DNA of 5,179 bases from CAITUY01 sp964611575 (GCA_964611575.1 CAZTAJ010000203.1:1-5179); one strand, 5' to 3'; shown: positions 1 to 5,179, counted from the stretch's first letter. The notes: generated from the letters alone by a model not told the origin. Numbers and translations are program-made.

Positions 1-1
1 C

Positions 2-46
2 GTCAAGACGGTCAAAATCATCCGATTGTGGACGCATTACGAATAA
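2..46 (+). CDS. 3' end of a gene entering from the left; possibly a RelE/YoeB-type toxin (partial)
   Basis: Frame 2 reads VKTVKIIRLWTHYE followed by TAA; everything upstream lies outside the window. The short tail of alternating hydrophobic residues, closed by an aromatic-His-Tyr-acidic end, resembles the last beta-strand and C-terminus of RelE/YoeB-family mRNA interferases of type II toxin-antitoxin systems. In that family a near-terminal His/Tyr takes part in RNA cleavage. Seen directly: an open frame from the edge to a stop and the residues named. The family call is recall from 14 residues and is weak; any protein could end this way. No antitoxin is visible, since it would usually lie upstream. 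Frame 3 is also open from the edge to about base 210 but looks less protein-like. Confidence 0.35.
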   Translation, partial: VKTVKIIRLWTHYE

Positions 47-130
47 GTGGGCGAACCACACCTCGGAGTTTACGTCGCAGATGCGCCCGGTGACAAAGGA
101 TGTCCATGAGGAAGGAGCCGTTCTTTTGGG

Positions 131-158
131 TGAGTGGCCTGTCAAGCCGGGCCACTCA
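131..158. repeat. Inverted repeat, 9-bp perfect stem
   Basis: TGAGTGGCC at 131-139 pairs perfectly with GGCCACTCA at 150-158 around a 10-base loop. It follows a T-rich stretch (TTCTTTT at 121-127) and precedes AAAG. Neither strand has the stem followed by a U-tract, so a plain Rho-independent terminator is not supported. It could be an operator, an mRNA leader or 3'-end stabilising hairpin, or chance. Confidence 0.5.
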
Positions 159-160
159 AA

Positions 161-178
161 GCGACGTCATGCCGTCGC
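161..178. repeat. Inverted repeat, 6-bp stem
   Basis: GCGACG at 161-166 pairs with CGTCGC at 173-178 around a 6-base loop. It begins two bases after the 131-158 hairpin, so the two would form tandem stem-loops in RNA. A 6-bp GC-rich stem alone is not rare in GC-rich DNA. Confidence 0.4.
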
Positions 179-218
179 ACTCCACATGGAAGTCAAGTCG
201 AGCCAATAGGGCCATTGA

Positions 219-241
219 GGCAGAGTTCAGATGCGTCTGCC
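219..241. repeat. Inverted repeat, 6-bp stem
   Basis: GGCAGA at 219-224 pairs with TCTGCC at 236-241 around an 11-base loop, about 80 bases upstream of the membrane protein gene. It could be a regulator-binding dyad or part of a leader structure. The stem is short and may be chance. Confidence 0.3.
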
Positions 242-323
242 ATGCGAAAAACCGTGACTAATCGCGTGCAACCCGTTACACAAAGGCTCTTTGGATGAGT
301 CAATTGGAAAGGTTTGAACCGCT

Positions 324-1145
324 ATGCTGACGCTTGTTTTGTCTTTGCTGATGATGGGTGGTGTTTGGGTGGGGCTGCACTATGGTCTGGGCATGGGCGG
401 CTGGGCCATCTTTCTGGCGTTACTGGCGGGGGTGGGGGGCCATGTGGCGGCCATGCTCGTGATTCGGCGCCGGATCGGTTCCCTGATGACCCGGATTCAG
501 GCGCGCATGACGGAGCGGAACAACGTGCTGAAGCGGAAGTACCAGCAACTCGGCAGTCGCGGCGGGAATTTCCGGCAATTGATGGAGCAGGCCACCCGCG
601 ACCAGGCGGCCATCTTTGCCGAGGCGCTGGAGGCGACGCGGCCCATGGATGCCTACGGCAAGTGGAATCTGCTGCTCGACCGGCAGATCAACTCGATTCG
701 CCTTCAGTTCCTCTTTCCGATGAAGAAATTCGACGAAGTCGACCGGATTCTGCCGAAGACCCTGCTGACCGATCCCCTCCTGTGTTGCATGAAGATGTGC
801 CGCCAGTATCAGCTCGGCCAGGAGGATGCGCTCCGGAAGACGTATGAGAAGTACAGCAAGCGGTTCAAGCAGGATGCGACCCTGATCTACGCCACCTATG
901 CGTGGATGCTGATCCGGAAGAAGAAGACCGATGAAGCGTTGAAGGTTCTCCTGAACGGCAAGGATGCCACCGACGATGAGACCCTGGCCATGAACTGGGA
1001 ACATGTGGCCAATAATAGGCCGCAGCAGTTTTCCAATGCGGGGCTGGGCGAACCCTGGTACGCGCTGATGCTGGAAGAACCCAAACAACCCAAGCAGTCC
1101 GCCACCCGTGTCGTCCGTCCCGGCGCCCGGCAGCGGTGGCGCTGA
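324..1145 (+). CDS. Hypothetical membrane-anchored protein with helical (TPR-like) cytoplasmic domain
   Basis: I do not recognise a characterised family. The 273-residue product begins with two hydrophobic segments (about residues 2-22 and 27-47) separated by a Gly-rich turn. Residues 48-50 are Arg-Arg-Arg, so by the positive-inside rule the rest faces the cytoplasm. Residues 51-110 are charged and amphipathic. Residues about 115-230 look like stacked alpha-helices, with 'TDEALKVL' near 205 typical of a TPR-type helix. A segment near 224-252 (NNRPQQFSNAGLGEPWYAL) recalls hypothetical proteins of Verrucomicrobiota, from memory only. The tail is basic (RVVRPGARQRWR). The ATG at 324 is preceded by GGAAAGG at 306-312, a usable ribosome site with rather long spacing, and starts right at the first membrane segment. 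The isomerase gene follows after 70 bases on the same strand, but a functional link is unproven. A scaffold or assembly role is only a guess. Confidence 0.8.
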   Translation: MLTLVLSLLMMGGVWVGLHYGLGMGGWAIFLALLAGVGGHVAAMLVIRRRIGSLMTRIQARMTERNNVLKRKYQQLGSRGGNFRQLMEQATRDQAAIFAEALEATRPMDAYGKWNLLLDRQINSIRLQFLFPMKKFDEVDRILPKTLLTDPLLCCMKMCRQYQLGQEDALRKTYEKYSKRFKQDATLIYATYAWMLIRKKKTDEALKVLLNGKDATDDETLAMNWEHVANNRPQQFSNAGLGEPWYALMLEEPKQPKQSATRVVRPGARQRWR

Positions 1146-1146
1146 C

Positions 1147-1165
1147 GGCGGGGGGGCGGGGGAGG
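1147..1165 (+). other. G-rich tract in the spacer before the isomerase gene
   Basis: Just after the stop of the membrane protein gene, the + strand carries GG, then a run of seven G (1150-1156), C, a run of five G (1158-1162), A, and GG. This could fold as a two-tetrad G-quadruplex, or a strained larger one, in the mRNA or non-template strand. It lies about 40 bases upstream of the isomerase ribosome site. Runs this long are also prone to slippage and sequencing error, but a length error here would fall outside both genes. Confidence 0.5.
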
Positions 1166-1202
1166 CGCCAGCTCCTCGCCTGCATCGGGCGGCTCTGATC
1201 CC

Positions 1203-1210
1203 AGGAGGTG
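1203..1210 (+). promoter_or_regulatory. Strong ribosome binding site deciding the isomerase start
   Basis: AGGAGGTG is nearly a full match to the anti-Shine-Dalgarno sequence and sits 5 bases before the ATG at 1216. It rules against the in-frame GTG at 1108, which would overlap the upstream gene and add 36 low-complexity Gly/Ala/Pro residues. Confidence 0.85.
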
Positions 1211-1215
1211 CGTTG

Positions 1216-2637
1216 ATGAATATACGACCCGTGACCTTTGCGCTCTATTTCGGTAACCGGGGCTTCTTCCCGGAAAAACTGATCTCCGCAGCCCGGTTGG
1301 AGTTGACCTCGGTCCTGAAGAAACGGGGCTATGAAACCCTGCTGATGGACGCGTCGTTGACCCGGTACGGGGCGATTGAAGGAACGGCGGACGGCGTCAA
1401 ATACGCGCAGTTCCTGAAAGATAAGCGTGGCCAGTATGACGGGGTGATTCTCTGCCTGCCGAACTTCGGCGACGAAACCGGCGCCATTGCGGCCTTGCAG
1501 GATTGCGGGGTGCCGATCCTGGTGCAGGCCTATCCCGACGAACTGGGGAAGATGGGGTTTGCCGACCGGCGTGATGCGTTCTGCGGAAAGTTCTCCGTCA
1601 TGGATGTGTTCTGCCAGTACGGCCTGCCTTTCACCACGTTCCAGCCCCACACCGTTGCCCCGTCGAGCCAGGCGTTTGAAACCCATGTGGATCGGTTCGC
1701 GGCGGTCTGCCGCGTGACGCAACGGATGAAACGGATGACCGTAGGGGCCATCGGCGCGCGCACGACGGCCTTCAAGACGGTCCGGTTCGATGAGTTGACG
1801 CTGCAGCGCTATGGCATCACGACCGAGGCGCTCGATCTTTCGGAGGTGTTTCAGCGGGTCCGCGACGTCAAGGCCGGCAGCGACCGGTTGGTCGCCAAAA
1901 TGGAACGACTGAAAGCCTATACGAACTGGACCGGCGTTCCCGGGGAGAAAGTGGACATGCTCGCCCGACTCGGAGTGGTCCTCGACGATCTGATCACCGA
2001 CTACAAAATGGACTGCATCGCGTTGCGTTGCTGGATCGAGATTGAGAAGGAGCTCGGGGTGTCGCCCTGTGTGCTCCTCAGCGAATTGAACGATCGCGGC
2101 ATCGTTGCGGCCTGCGAGCTTGATGTCTGTAATGCGGTGCCGATGTTTGCCCTGGCGCTGGCTTCCCAGCGACCGGCGACCTGTCTGGACTGGAACAACA
2201 ACTACGGGGACGACCCCGACAAATGCATTCTCTTTCACTGCGGTCCCGTCCCCCAGGGACTCATGACAGCGAAGGGACAGGTGATTGACCACCCGATGTT
2301 TGCCAAGTCGATGGGCGCCGGTTGCGGGTGGGGCTGCAACGTCGGGCGCATCGCCCCGACACCGATGACCTTTGCCAGCGCCAAAACCGCGGATGGGAAG
2401 CTGTGGTGCTATCTCGGCGAAGGCGAGTTTACGACGGACAAACTCGAGGATGACTACTTCGGCTGCGCCGGGGTGGCCCGGATCGAGCATCTGCAAGCCG
2501 TCCTGGAGTATGTCGGACACGAAGGATACCGCCATCATGTCGGGGTTACCGCCGGACATGTGGCTTCTGCCGTCCAAGAAGCCTTCACCCGATACCTGGG
2601 TTACGAACTCAACCGGCATCCCGTGGGATGGAACTAA
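1216..2637 (+). CDS. L-fucose/L-arabinose isomerase-like protein (FucI/AraA superfamily)
   Basis: Likely a cytoplasmic, metal-dependent aldose-ketose isomerase related to L-fucose and L-arabinose isomerases; the sugar is not predictable here. The product has 473 residues, close to AraA (about 500) and shorter than FucI (about 590). The N-terminal half (about 1-170) is a Rossmann-like alpha/beta region with 'YDGVILCLPNFGDE'. The family core is 'ALRCWIEIEKELGVSPC' (269-285), then 'AACELDV' (298-304), 'CLDWNNN' (323-329), 'LFHCG' (339-343) and 'GYRHHVGV' (437-444). By analogy with AraA, where two Glu about 27 apart and two His bind Mn, Glu275 and Glu301 (26 apart), His341 and His440/441 are the probable metal and catalytic residues. 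No signal peptide is present; 17 cysteines fit a reducing cytoplasm. The esterase gene starts 13 bases after the stop. It could instead be a non-sugar or inactive homologue, but the conserved acidic and His positions argue for activity. Confidence 0.85.
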   Translation: MNIRPVTFALYFGNRGFFPEKLISAARLELTSVLKKRGYETLLMDASLTRYGAIEGTADGVKYAQFLKDKRGQYDGVILCLPNFGDETGAIAALQDCGVPILVQAYPDELGKMGFADRRDAFCGKFSVMDVFCQYGLPFTTFQPHTVAPSSQAFETHVDRFAAVCRVTQRMKRMTVGAIGARTTAFKTVRFDELTLQRYGITTEALDLSEVFQRVRDVKAGSDRLVAKMERLKAYTNWTGVPGEKVDMLARLGVVLDDLITDYKMDCIALRCWIEIEKELGVSPCVLLSELNDRGIVAACELDVCNAVPMFALALASQRPATCLDWNNNYGDDPDKCILFHCGPVPQGLMTAKGQVIDHPMFAKSMGAGCGWGCNVGRIAPTPMTFASAKTADGKLWCYLGEGEFTTDKLEDDYFGCAGVARIEHLQAVLEYVGHEGYRHHVGVTAGHVASAVQEAFTRYLGYELNRHPVGWN

Positions 2638-2640
2638 GGA
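2636..2640 (+). promoter_or_regulatory. Ribosome binding site of the esterase, overlapping the isomerase stop
   Basis: AAGGA begins inside the TAA stop of the isomerase and ends 10 bases before the ATG at 2651. This suits translational coupling of the two genes. It also supports 2651 as the start over in-frame codons further upstream, all of which lie within the isomerase gene. Confidence 0.6.
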
Positions 2641-2650
2641 TGTTCAAGTC

Positions 2651-4510
2651 ATGAAGATCGAGACCGGATTGCTGGACCATATGGTCGTGCAGCGTAACCC
2701 GAGAAATGTCAGCGAAGCCGCGTTTGACGGCGTCTGCGGCGCGCGGGGGCCGGTCACGGCCACCGTGCGTCAGGGCAAGCGTGTGCTCAAAGGCTTCGCG
2801 GACGTCAGGGTGGGCGCGGCGGCTGGCGGGAAAATGAGCGGTTGCCTCAAAGGGTTGCCCGTCGGGGGGCCGTACGACATTGAGGTCAGGGTCGGCAACG
2901 AGGCGACCGTCGTCAAAAACGTGCTGGTGGGCGACGTCTGGCTGCTTGGCGGCCAGTCGAACATGCAGGGTTACGGGTTCTTCCCGAAGAAGCGCTTGCC
3001 GGTCGATCCGTCGGTGCGCGCCTTCTACATGGATGACCGGTGGGCGCAGGCCAGGGATCCCATCCATAACATGTGGGACTGTGTGGACCCCGTGCATGTC
3101 GAGCTGAGCGGCGGCATACGGCCTGCAAAAAACGCCCCGGATCGGGGCGTATGTCCCGGTCCGGCCTTTGGGAACGAGATGCGACGCCTTACGGGGGTGC
3201 CGCAGGGACTGATTGCCTGCGCGCACGGCGGCACGTCCATGGCGCAATGGGATCCCAAGCGCAAGAAGGAGGGCGGCAAGAGCCTTTACGGCGCGATGGT
3301 CCGGCGGCTGATCAAGAACGGCTGCCGAGTGGCCGGGCTGGTCTGGTACCAGGGGTGCAGCGACGCCATTGTCGATCCGGCTCCGCTCTATACCAAGCGG
3401 ATGAAGGAATTCATTTCGGCCTTGAGGCGGGACAGCGGTGACAGGACCCTGCCTGTTGCGATGGTTCAGATTGCGCGTGTGGTTGTCTGGGATACGGTTG
3501 ATTGCTGGAAGTCGATCCAGGAACAGCAGCGGCGCCTGCCACATGCCATCAAACATCTCGCGACGGTGCCGGCGATCGATCTGTCGCTGGACGATACCAT
3601 TCACATTAGCGGCAAGGGGCAGTACGTTCTCGGTGTCCGCCTGGCGCAGGCCATGCAGGTCCTTCGTGAGGGGCGCAGGGCGGGACTGCCGCCGATTGAA
3701 TTGGAGAAAGTCACAGTCGAGAACGTCCACGGTTTGGGAGTGGCGGTGGCGGAGTTCAAGCATGTGGTCGGCAGCCTGCGGTCCGGCGACCGGCCCAGTG
3801 GATTTTCGATTGTTGCCTCCGGCGTCTGCGCCAAACTTTTCGACATTGAGTTGGACGGTCGGTCTGTCCGTGTGCGCAGTTGCCTGGCACCGGATGACCT
3901 GGTGACGGGTTATGCTTTGCATTACGGGTTTGGCGGCGATCCCTACTGCAACGTTGTCGATGAGGCGGGGCGTTCCCTGCCCGTGTTCGGTCCAGCCCGG
4001 ATGGGCGTGCCGCACGCCATCACGCCGTTCATCCGCGAACTCAGGGTGAGCGCTTTCCAGCCGTCGGCGGGCAGACTCAAGGGATTGGAGTGTCCGTCAT
4101 CGCTCGCAGCGCTCCAGATGGTGAAACGCACCTTTCCCGAGCCTTTCTGCAGCCTGCACGGGGAGATCATTCAGCGCGGTGGTCGGGACGAGGTCGTCTA
4201 CTACGCCTGCCGGTTCACATGCAAGGAGGCCATGCCGCTGGCGCTGGTTCTCGGTTACGACGGGCCGGTCAAGGCTTGGGTGGACGGCAAACGGCTGATC
4301 TACGACCCCAACGGGACCAATCCCGCCGTAGCGGAGAAGGGCAGGGCGCCCTTCAAGGCCGCTGCGGGTGCGCACGAGATCGTGGTGGCGCTGGGGACCC
4401 ATCATGGCGCGGCCTGGGGAATCTTCCTGCGACTCGAGCGACTGGGCGTGCCAAGGAGGCTGCGGGATATCGGTCCATCCGCCTATACGCTTCCGGAGAT
4501 TCTGGGCTAG
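2651..4510 (+). CDS. Sialate O-acetylesterase-family (SGNH/SASA) carbohydrate esterase
   Basis: Predicted to remove O-acetyl groups from a sugar or glycan. The product has 619 residues. Residues 1-95 form a beta-rich N-terminal part opening with 'GLLDHMVVQR', like the usual '(F)SDHMVLQR' of this family. The SGNH core follows: 'GGQSNMQG' (100-107) with nucleophile Ser103, 'AHGGTSMAQWDP' (191-202), 'WYQGCSD' (232-238), and 'DDTIH' (314-318) with the Asp315-x-x-His318 pair. Residues about 360-455 are the beta domain often attached to SASA enzymes. Residues about 460-600 look like a further beta-sandwich, including 'YDGPVKAWVDGKRL', typical of carbohydrate-binding jelly rolls. Oddities: Cys236 stands where most relatives have Glu (WYQGE), and there is no signal peptide. 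The 15 cysteines fit a cytoplasmic site. It is coupled to the isomerase 13 bases upstream. The exact substrate is unknown; acetylxylan or other acetylated sugars are as possible as sialate. Confidence 0.88.
   Translation: MKIETGLLDHMVVQRNPRNVSEAAFDGVCGARGPVTATVRQGKRVLKGFADVRVGAAAGGKMSGCLKGLPVGGPYDIEVRVGNEATVVKNVLVGDVWLLGGQSNMQGYGFFPKKRLPVDPSVRAFYMDDRWAQARDPIHNMWDCVDPVHVELSGGIRPAKNAPDRGVCPGPAFGNEMRRLTGVPQGLIACAHGGTSMAQWDPKRKKEGGKSLYGAMVRRLIKNGCRVAGLVWYQGCSDAIVDPAPLYTKRMKEFISALRRDSGDRTLPVAMVQIARVVVWDTVDCWKSIQEQQRRLPHAIKHLATVPAIDLSLDDTIHISGKGQYVLGVRLAQAMQVLREGRRAGLPPIELEKVTVENVHGLGVAVAEFKHVVGSLRSGDRPSGFSIVASGVCAKLFDIELDGRSVRVRSCLAPDDLVTGYALHYGFGGDPYCNVVDEAGRSLPVFGPARMGVPHAITPFIRELRVSAFQPSAGRLKGLECPSSLAALQMVKRTFPEPFCSLHGEIIQRGGRDEVVYYACRFTCKEAMPLALVLGYDGPVKAWVDGKRLIYDPNGTNPAVAEKGRAPFKAAAGAHEIVVALGTHHGAAWGIFLRLERLGVPRRLRDIGPSAYTLPEILG
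3127..3150 (-). terminator. Intrinsic-terminator-like hairpin, antisense, inside the esterase gene
   Basis: Read on the - strand, an 8-bp GC-rich perfect stem (ACGCCCCG with its complement, 3143-3150 and 3132-3139) with a 3-base loop (3140-3142) is followed directly by six T (complement of A 3127-3132; the last stem base pair shares one A). That is a textbook Rho-independent terminator for transcription running antisense to the esterase. On the + strand no T-run follows, so sense transcription should not stop. It encodes ordinary esterase residues (KNAPDRGV, about 160-167), so it may be incidental. Confidence 0.45.
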
Positions 4511-4541
4511 CGTGGGGGATCGCCAAGAGCACCTGAACAGG

Positions 4542-4567
4542 GGTCACCGGACGAAAACCGTTTGACC
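4542..4567 (+). terminator. Weak candidate terminator hairpin after the esterase gene
   Basis: GGTCA (4542-4546) pairs with TGACC (4563-4567), and inside it CGG (4548-4550) with CCG (4558-4560) around a 7-base A-rich loop, with one base unpaired on one side and two on the other. It lies about 30 bases past the stop codon, where a terminator would be expected. There is no T-run after it, so intrinsic termination is doubtful. Confidence 0.25.
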
Positions 4568-4655
4568 GTGTGCTCGTGTGCGACGATCGAGCGCCAGAAT
4601 GGTTTGCCTTGATTGTGCTAGCCCGACTTTCTCAACTGGCGGTGAGTTTCGACTA

Positions 4656-4679
4656 TTTTCGGGCGCGGGTGCGCGAAAA
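4656..4679. repeat. Hairpin in the transposase leader
   Basis: TTTTCG (4656-4661) pairs with CGAAAA (4674-4679). After a two-base bulge (GG), CGC (4664-4666) pairs with GCG (4671-4673) around a GGGT loop. It is about 90 bases upstream of the transposase. Many IS elements carry such structures, which limit read-in transcription or translation from the flank; that role is inferred here. Confidence 0.4.
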
Positions 4680-4728
4680 GGCCAATGATGTGAGGGTATG
4701 AGGCGCGGAAAGGGCTTGTGGTGAAGAC

Positions 4729-4755
4729 CTACCCCCTTGCGGACTGAGAGGGTAG
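4729..4755 (+). repeat. Inverted repeat just before the transposase start
   Basis: CTACCC (4729-4734) pairs with GGGTAG (4750-4755). After a C/A mismatch, CTT (4736-4738) can pair with GAG (4746-4748, one wobble pair). The 3' arm contains GAGAGGG, the only purine-rich stretch near the start that could serve as a ribosome site. The fold could therefore hide it and keep transposase translation low. This is inference from sequence alone. Confidence 0.3.
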
Positions 4756-4771
4756 CGGCGATCATGGGCGC

Positions 4772-5179
4772 ATGTTTTTGAGACACACCACGCGGCGGAA
4801 GGACGGCAAGGCTCACCGTTACTGGAGCGTGGTGGAGAACCGGCGTCTGCGTGGGGGCGGTAGTGCGCAGAAGACGCTGCTGTATTTGGGTGAGATCAAC
4901 GACAGCCAGCAGGCGGGATGGTGCAAGGCCATTGAAGCCGTTACGGGCGGGCGATCGACGCCGCTGTATCTATTTCCTGCGGACCGGCAGCCGCCGGCCT
5001 CCGTGGCGCATGTCCAGATCCAGATGGACAAGTTGCAGTTGCGGCGGCCGCGGCAGTGGGGTGCGTGCTGGTTGGCGTTGGAGCTGTGGGCGCGCCTGAG
5101 GCTGGACGAGTTCTGGGCGCCGCGGCTGCCGGCCTCGCGGGAAGGCACGCGGTGGTTGCACGTGCTCAAGACGCTGGTG
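4772..5179 (+). CDS. IS1634/IS4-like DDE transposase, N-terminal part (truncated by window end)
   Basis: The frame is open from the ATG at 4772 to the window edge, giving 136 residues without a stop. An in-frame TGA at 4745 and no other start codon between fix the start. The N-terminus (HTTRRKDGKAHRYWSVVENR, then 'QKTLLYLGEINDSQQAGW' at about 36-53) is the characteristic opening of a large group of IS1634/IS4-type transposases of about 450-600 residues, common in PVC and other environmental bacteria. The catalytic Asp-Asp-Glu residues lie further along and are outside the window, so intactness cannot be judged. The ribosome site is weak (GAGAGGG about 20 bases upstream), which is usual for transposases. 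A five-codon frame overlaps the start at 4764-4781. Confidence 0.85.
   Translation, partial: MFLRHTTRRKDGKAHRYWSVVENRRLRGGGSAQKTLLYLGEINDSQQAGWCKAIEAVTGGRSTPLYLFPADRQPPASVAHVQIQMDKLQLRRPRQWGACWLALELWARLRLDEFWAPRLPASREGTRWLHVLKTLV

Larger units (their letters stand above)
47..323. other. Non-coding spacer with three inverted repeats
   Basis: This stretch separates the left-edge gene tail from the membrane protein gene. I see no convincing reading frame. It holds three short inverted repeats: 131-158, 161-178 and 219-241. None is followed by a T-run on the + strand, so none is a standard intrinsic terminator for the left gene. The promoter of the downstream gene should lie here or further left, but I could not pick convincing -35/-10 boxes. 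Confidence 0.6.
4511..4771. other. Non-coding region: end of the operon and leader of the insertion element
   Basis: The stretch runs from the esterase stop to the transposase start. It holds an imperfect hairpin at 4542-4567, a bulged hairpin at 4656-4679 and a dyad at 4729-4755. No open frame here looks like a protein. The left end of the insertion element must lie somewhere inside, but with the right end outside the window neither the terminal inverted repeat nor the target duplication can be recognised. Confidence 0.6.
4615..5179 (+). mobile_element. Insertion sequence, left part (IS1634/IS4-like), running off the right edge
   Basis: The call rests on the partial transposase at 4772. The left boundary given is a guess: the sequence from about 4615 (GCTAGCCCGACTTTCTCA at 4617-4634) onward looks like an IS leader rather than an operon tail. 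The right end is not in the window, so inverted repeats and target duplication cannot be checked. The element lies downstream of the isomerase-esterase pair in the same orientation and breaks no visible gene. Confidence 0.5.

Noticed and set aside
3..210. Frame 3 open from the left edge for 69 codons
   Set aside because: It has no visible start. Its translation is low in hydrophobic pattern and it reads through the 131-158 hairpin. Frame 2 gives a more protein-like tail before 46, and both cannot easily be real.
219..310. Possible integron attC-type site downstream of the left-edge gene
   Set aside because: No matching core sites (GTTRRRY with RYYYAAC) in the right arrangement could be found.
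1108..1215. In-frame GTG upstream extension of the isomerase
   Set aside because: It would add a Gly/Ala/Pro-rich stretch encoded by the G tract and overlap the upstream gene by 38 bases, whereas a near-perfect ribosome site sits 5 bases before the ATG at 1216.
865..2619. 584-codon open frame on the - strand opposite the isomerase
   Set aside because: It is antisense to a clear isomerase gene and spans a gene boundary. Its translation has no family motifs, and it is explained by GC-rich third positions in the + strand genes.
2372..2650. Extension of the esterase frame upstream into the isomerase gene
   Set aside because: The 93 extra codons overlap the conserved isomerase C-terminus in another frame. 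Family alignment begins with 'GLLDHMVVQR' just after the ATG at 2651.
2609..4015. 468-codon open frame on the - strand opposite the esterase
   Set aside because: It is a shadow of the esterase gene, which has intact catalytic motifs. The antisense translation is rich in His, Arg and Pro and resembles nothing known.
4617..4640. Terminal inverted repeat of the insertion element
   Set aside because: The sequence looks plausible as an IS end, but without the right end in the window no inverted-repeat match or target duplication can be shown, so it is not listed as a repeat.

Overview
The window reads as chromosomal DNA of a high-GC bacterium. The best guess is the Planctomycetota-Verrucomicrobiota-Lentisphaerota/Kiritimatiellota (PVC) group. 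This rests on recalled family resemblance of three proteins (a fucose-isomerase-like enzyme, a sialate O-acetylesterase-like enzyme, and a membrane protein ending in an 'NNRPQQFSNAGLGEPWYAL'-type segment) and on an IS1634/IS4-like transposase of a kind common there. No search was run, so taxonomy is an inference. All supportable genes lie on the + strand; the long open frames on the - strand are shadows of GC-rich codon use.

Layout. Bases 2-46 hold the last 14 codons of a gene entering from the left, possibly a RelE/YoeB-type toxin. Bases 47-323 are non-coding, with three short inverted repeats. Bases 324-1145 encode an unrecognised protein with an N-terminal membrane hairpin and a helical, TPR-like cytoplasmic part. 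A 70-base spacer with a striking G-rich tract and a strong Shine-Dalgarno leads into an L-fucose/L-arabinose isomerase-like protein (1216-2637). Thirteen bases later starts a 619-residue SGNH/sialate O-acetylesterase-family protein (2651-4510). Bases 4511-4771 are non-coding and carry hairpins. A DDE transposase of the IS1634/IS4 type starts at 4772 and runs off the right edge.

How they may work together. The isomerase and esterase are spaced like a translationally coupled pair. Neither has a signal peptide and both are rich in cysteine, which fits the cytoplasm. A reasonable hypothesis is a cytoplasmic module that removes an O-acetyl group from an imported sugar and isomerises the aldose to a ketose. 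No kinase, aldolase, transporter or regulator lies in the window, so the substrate cannot be read from context. The most unexpected sequence-level signal is a near-perfect intrinsic terminator pointing antisense inside the esterase gene (3127-3150).
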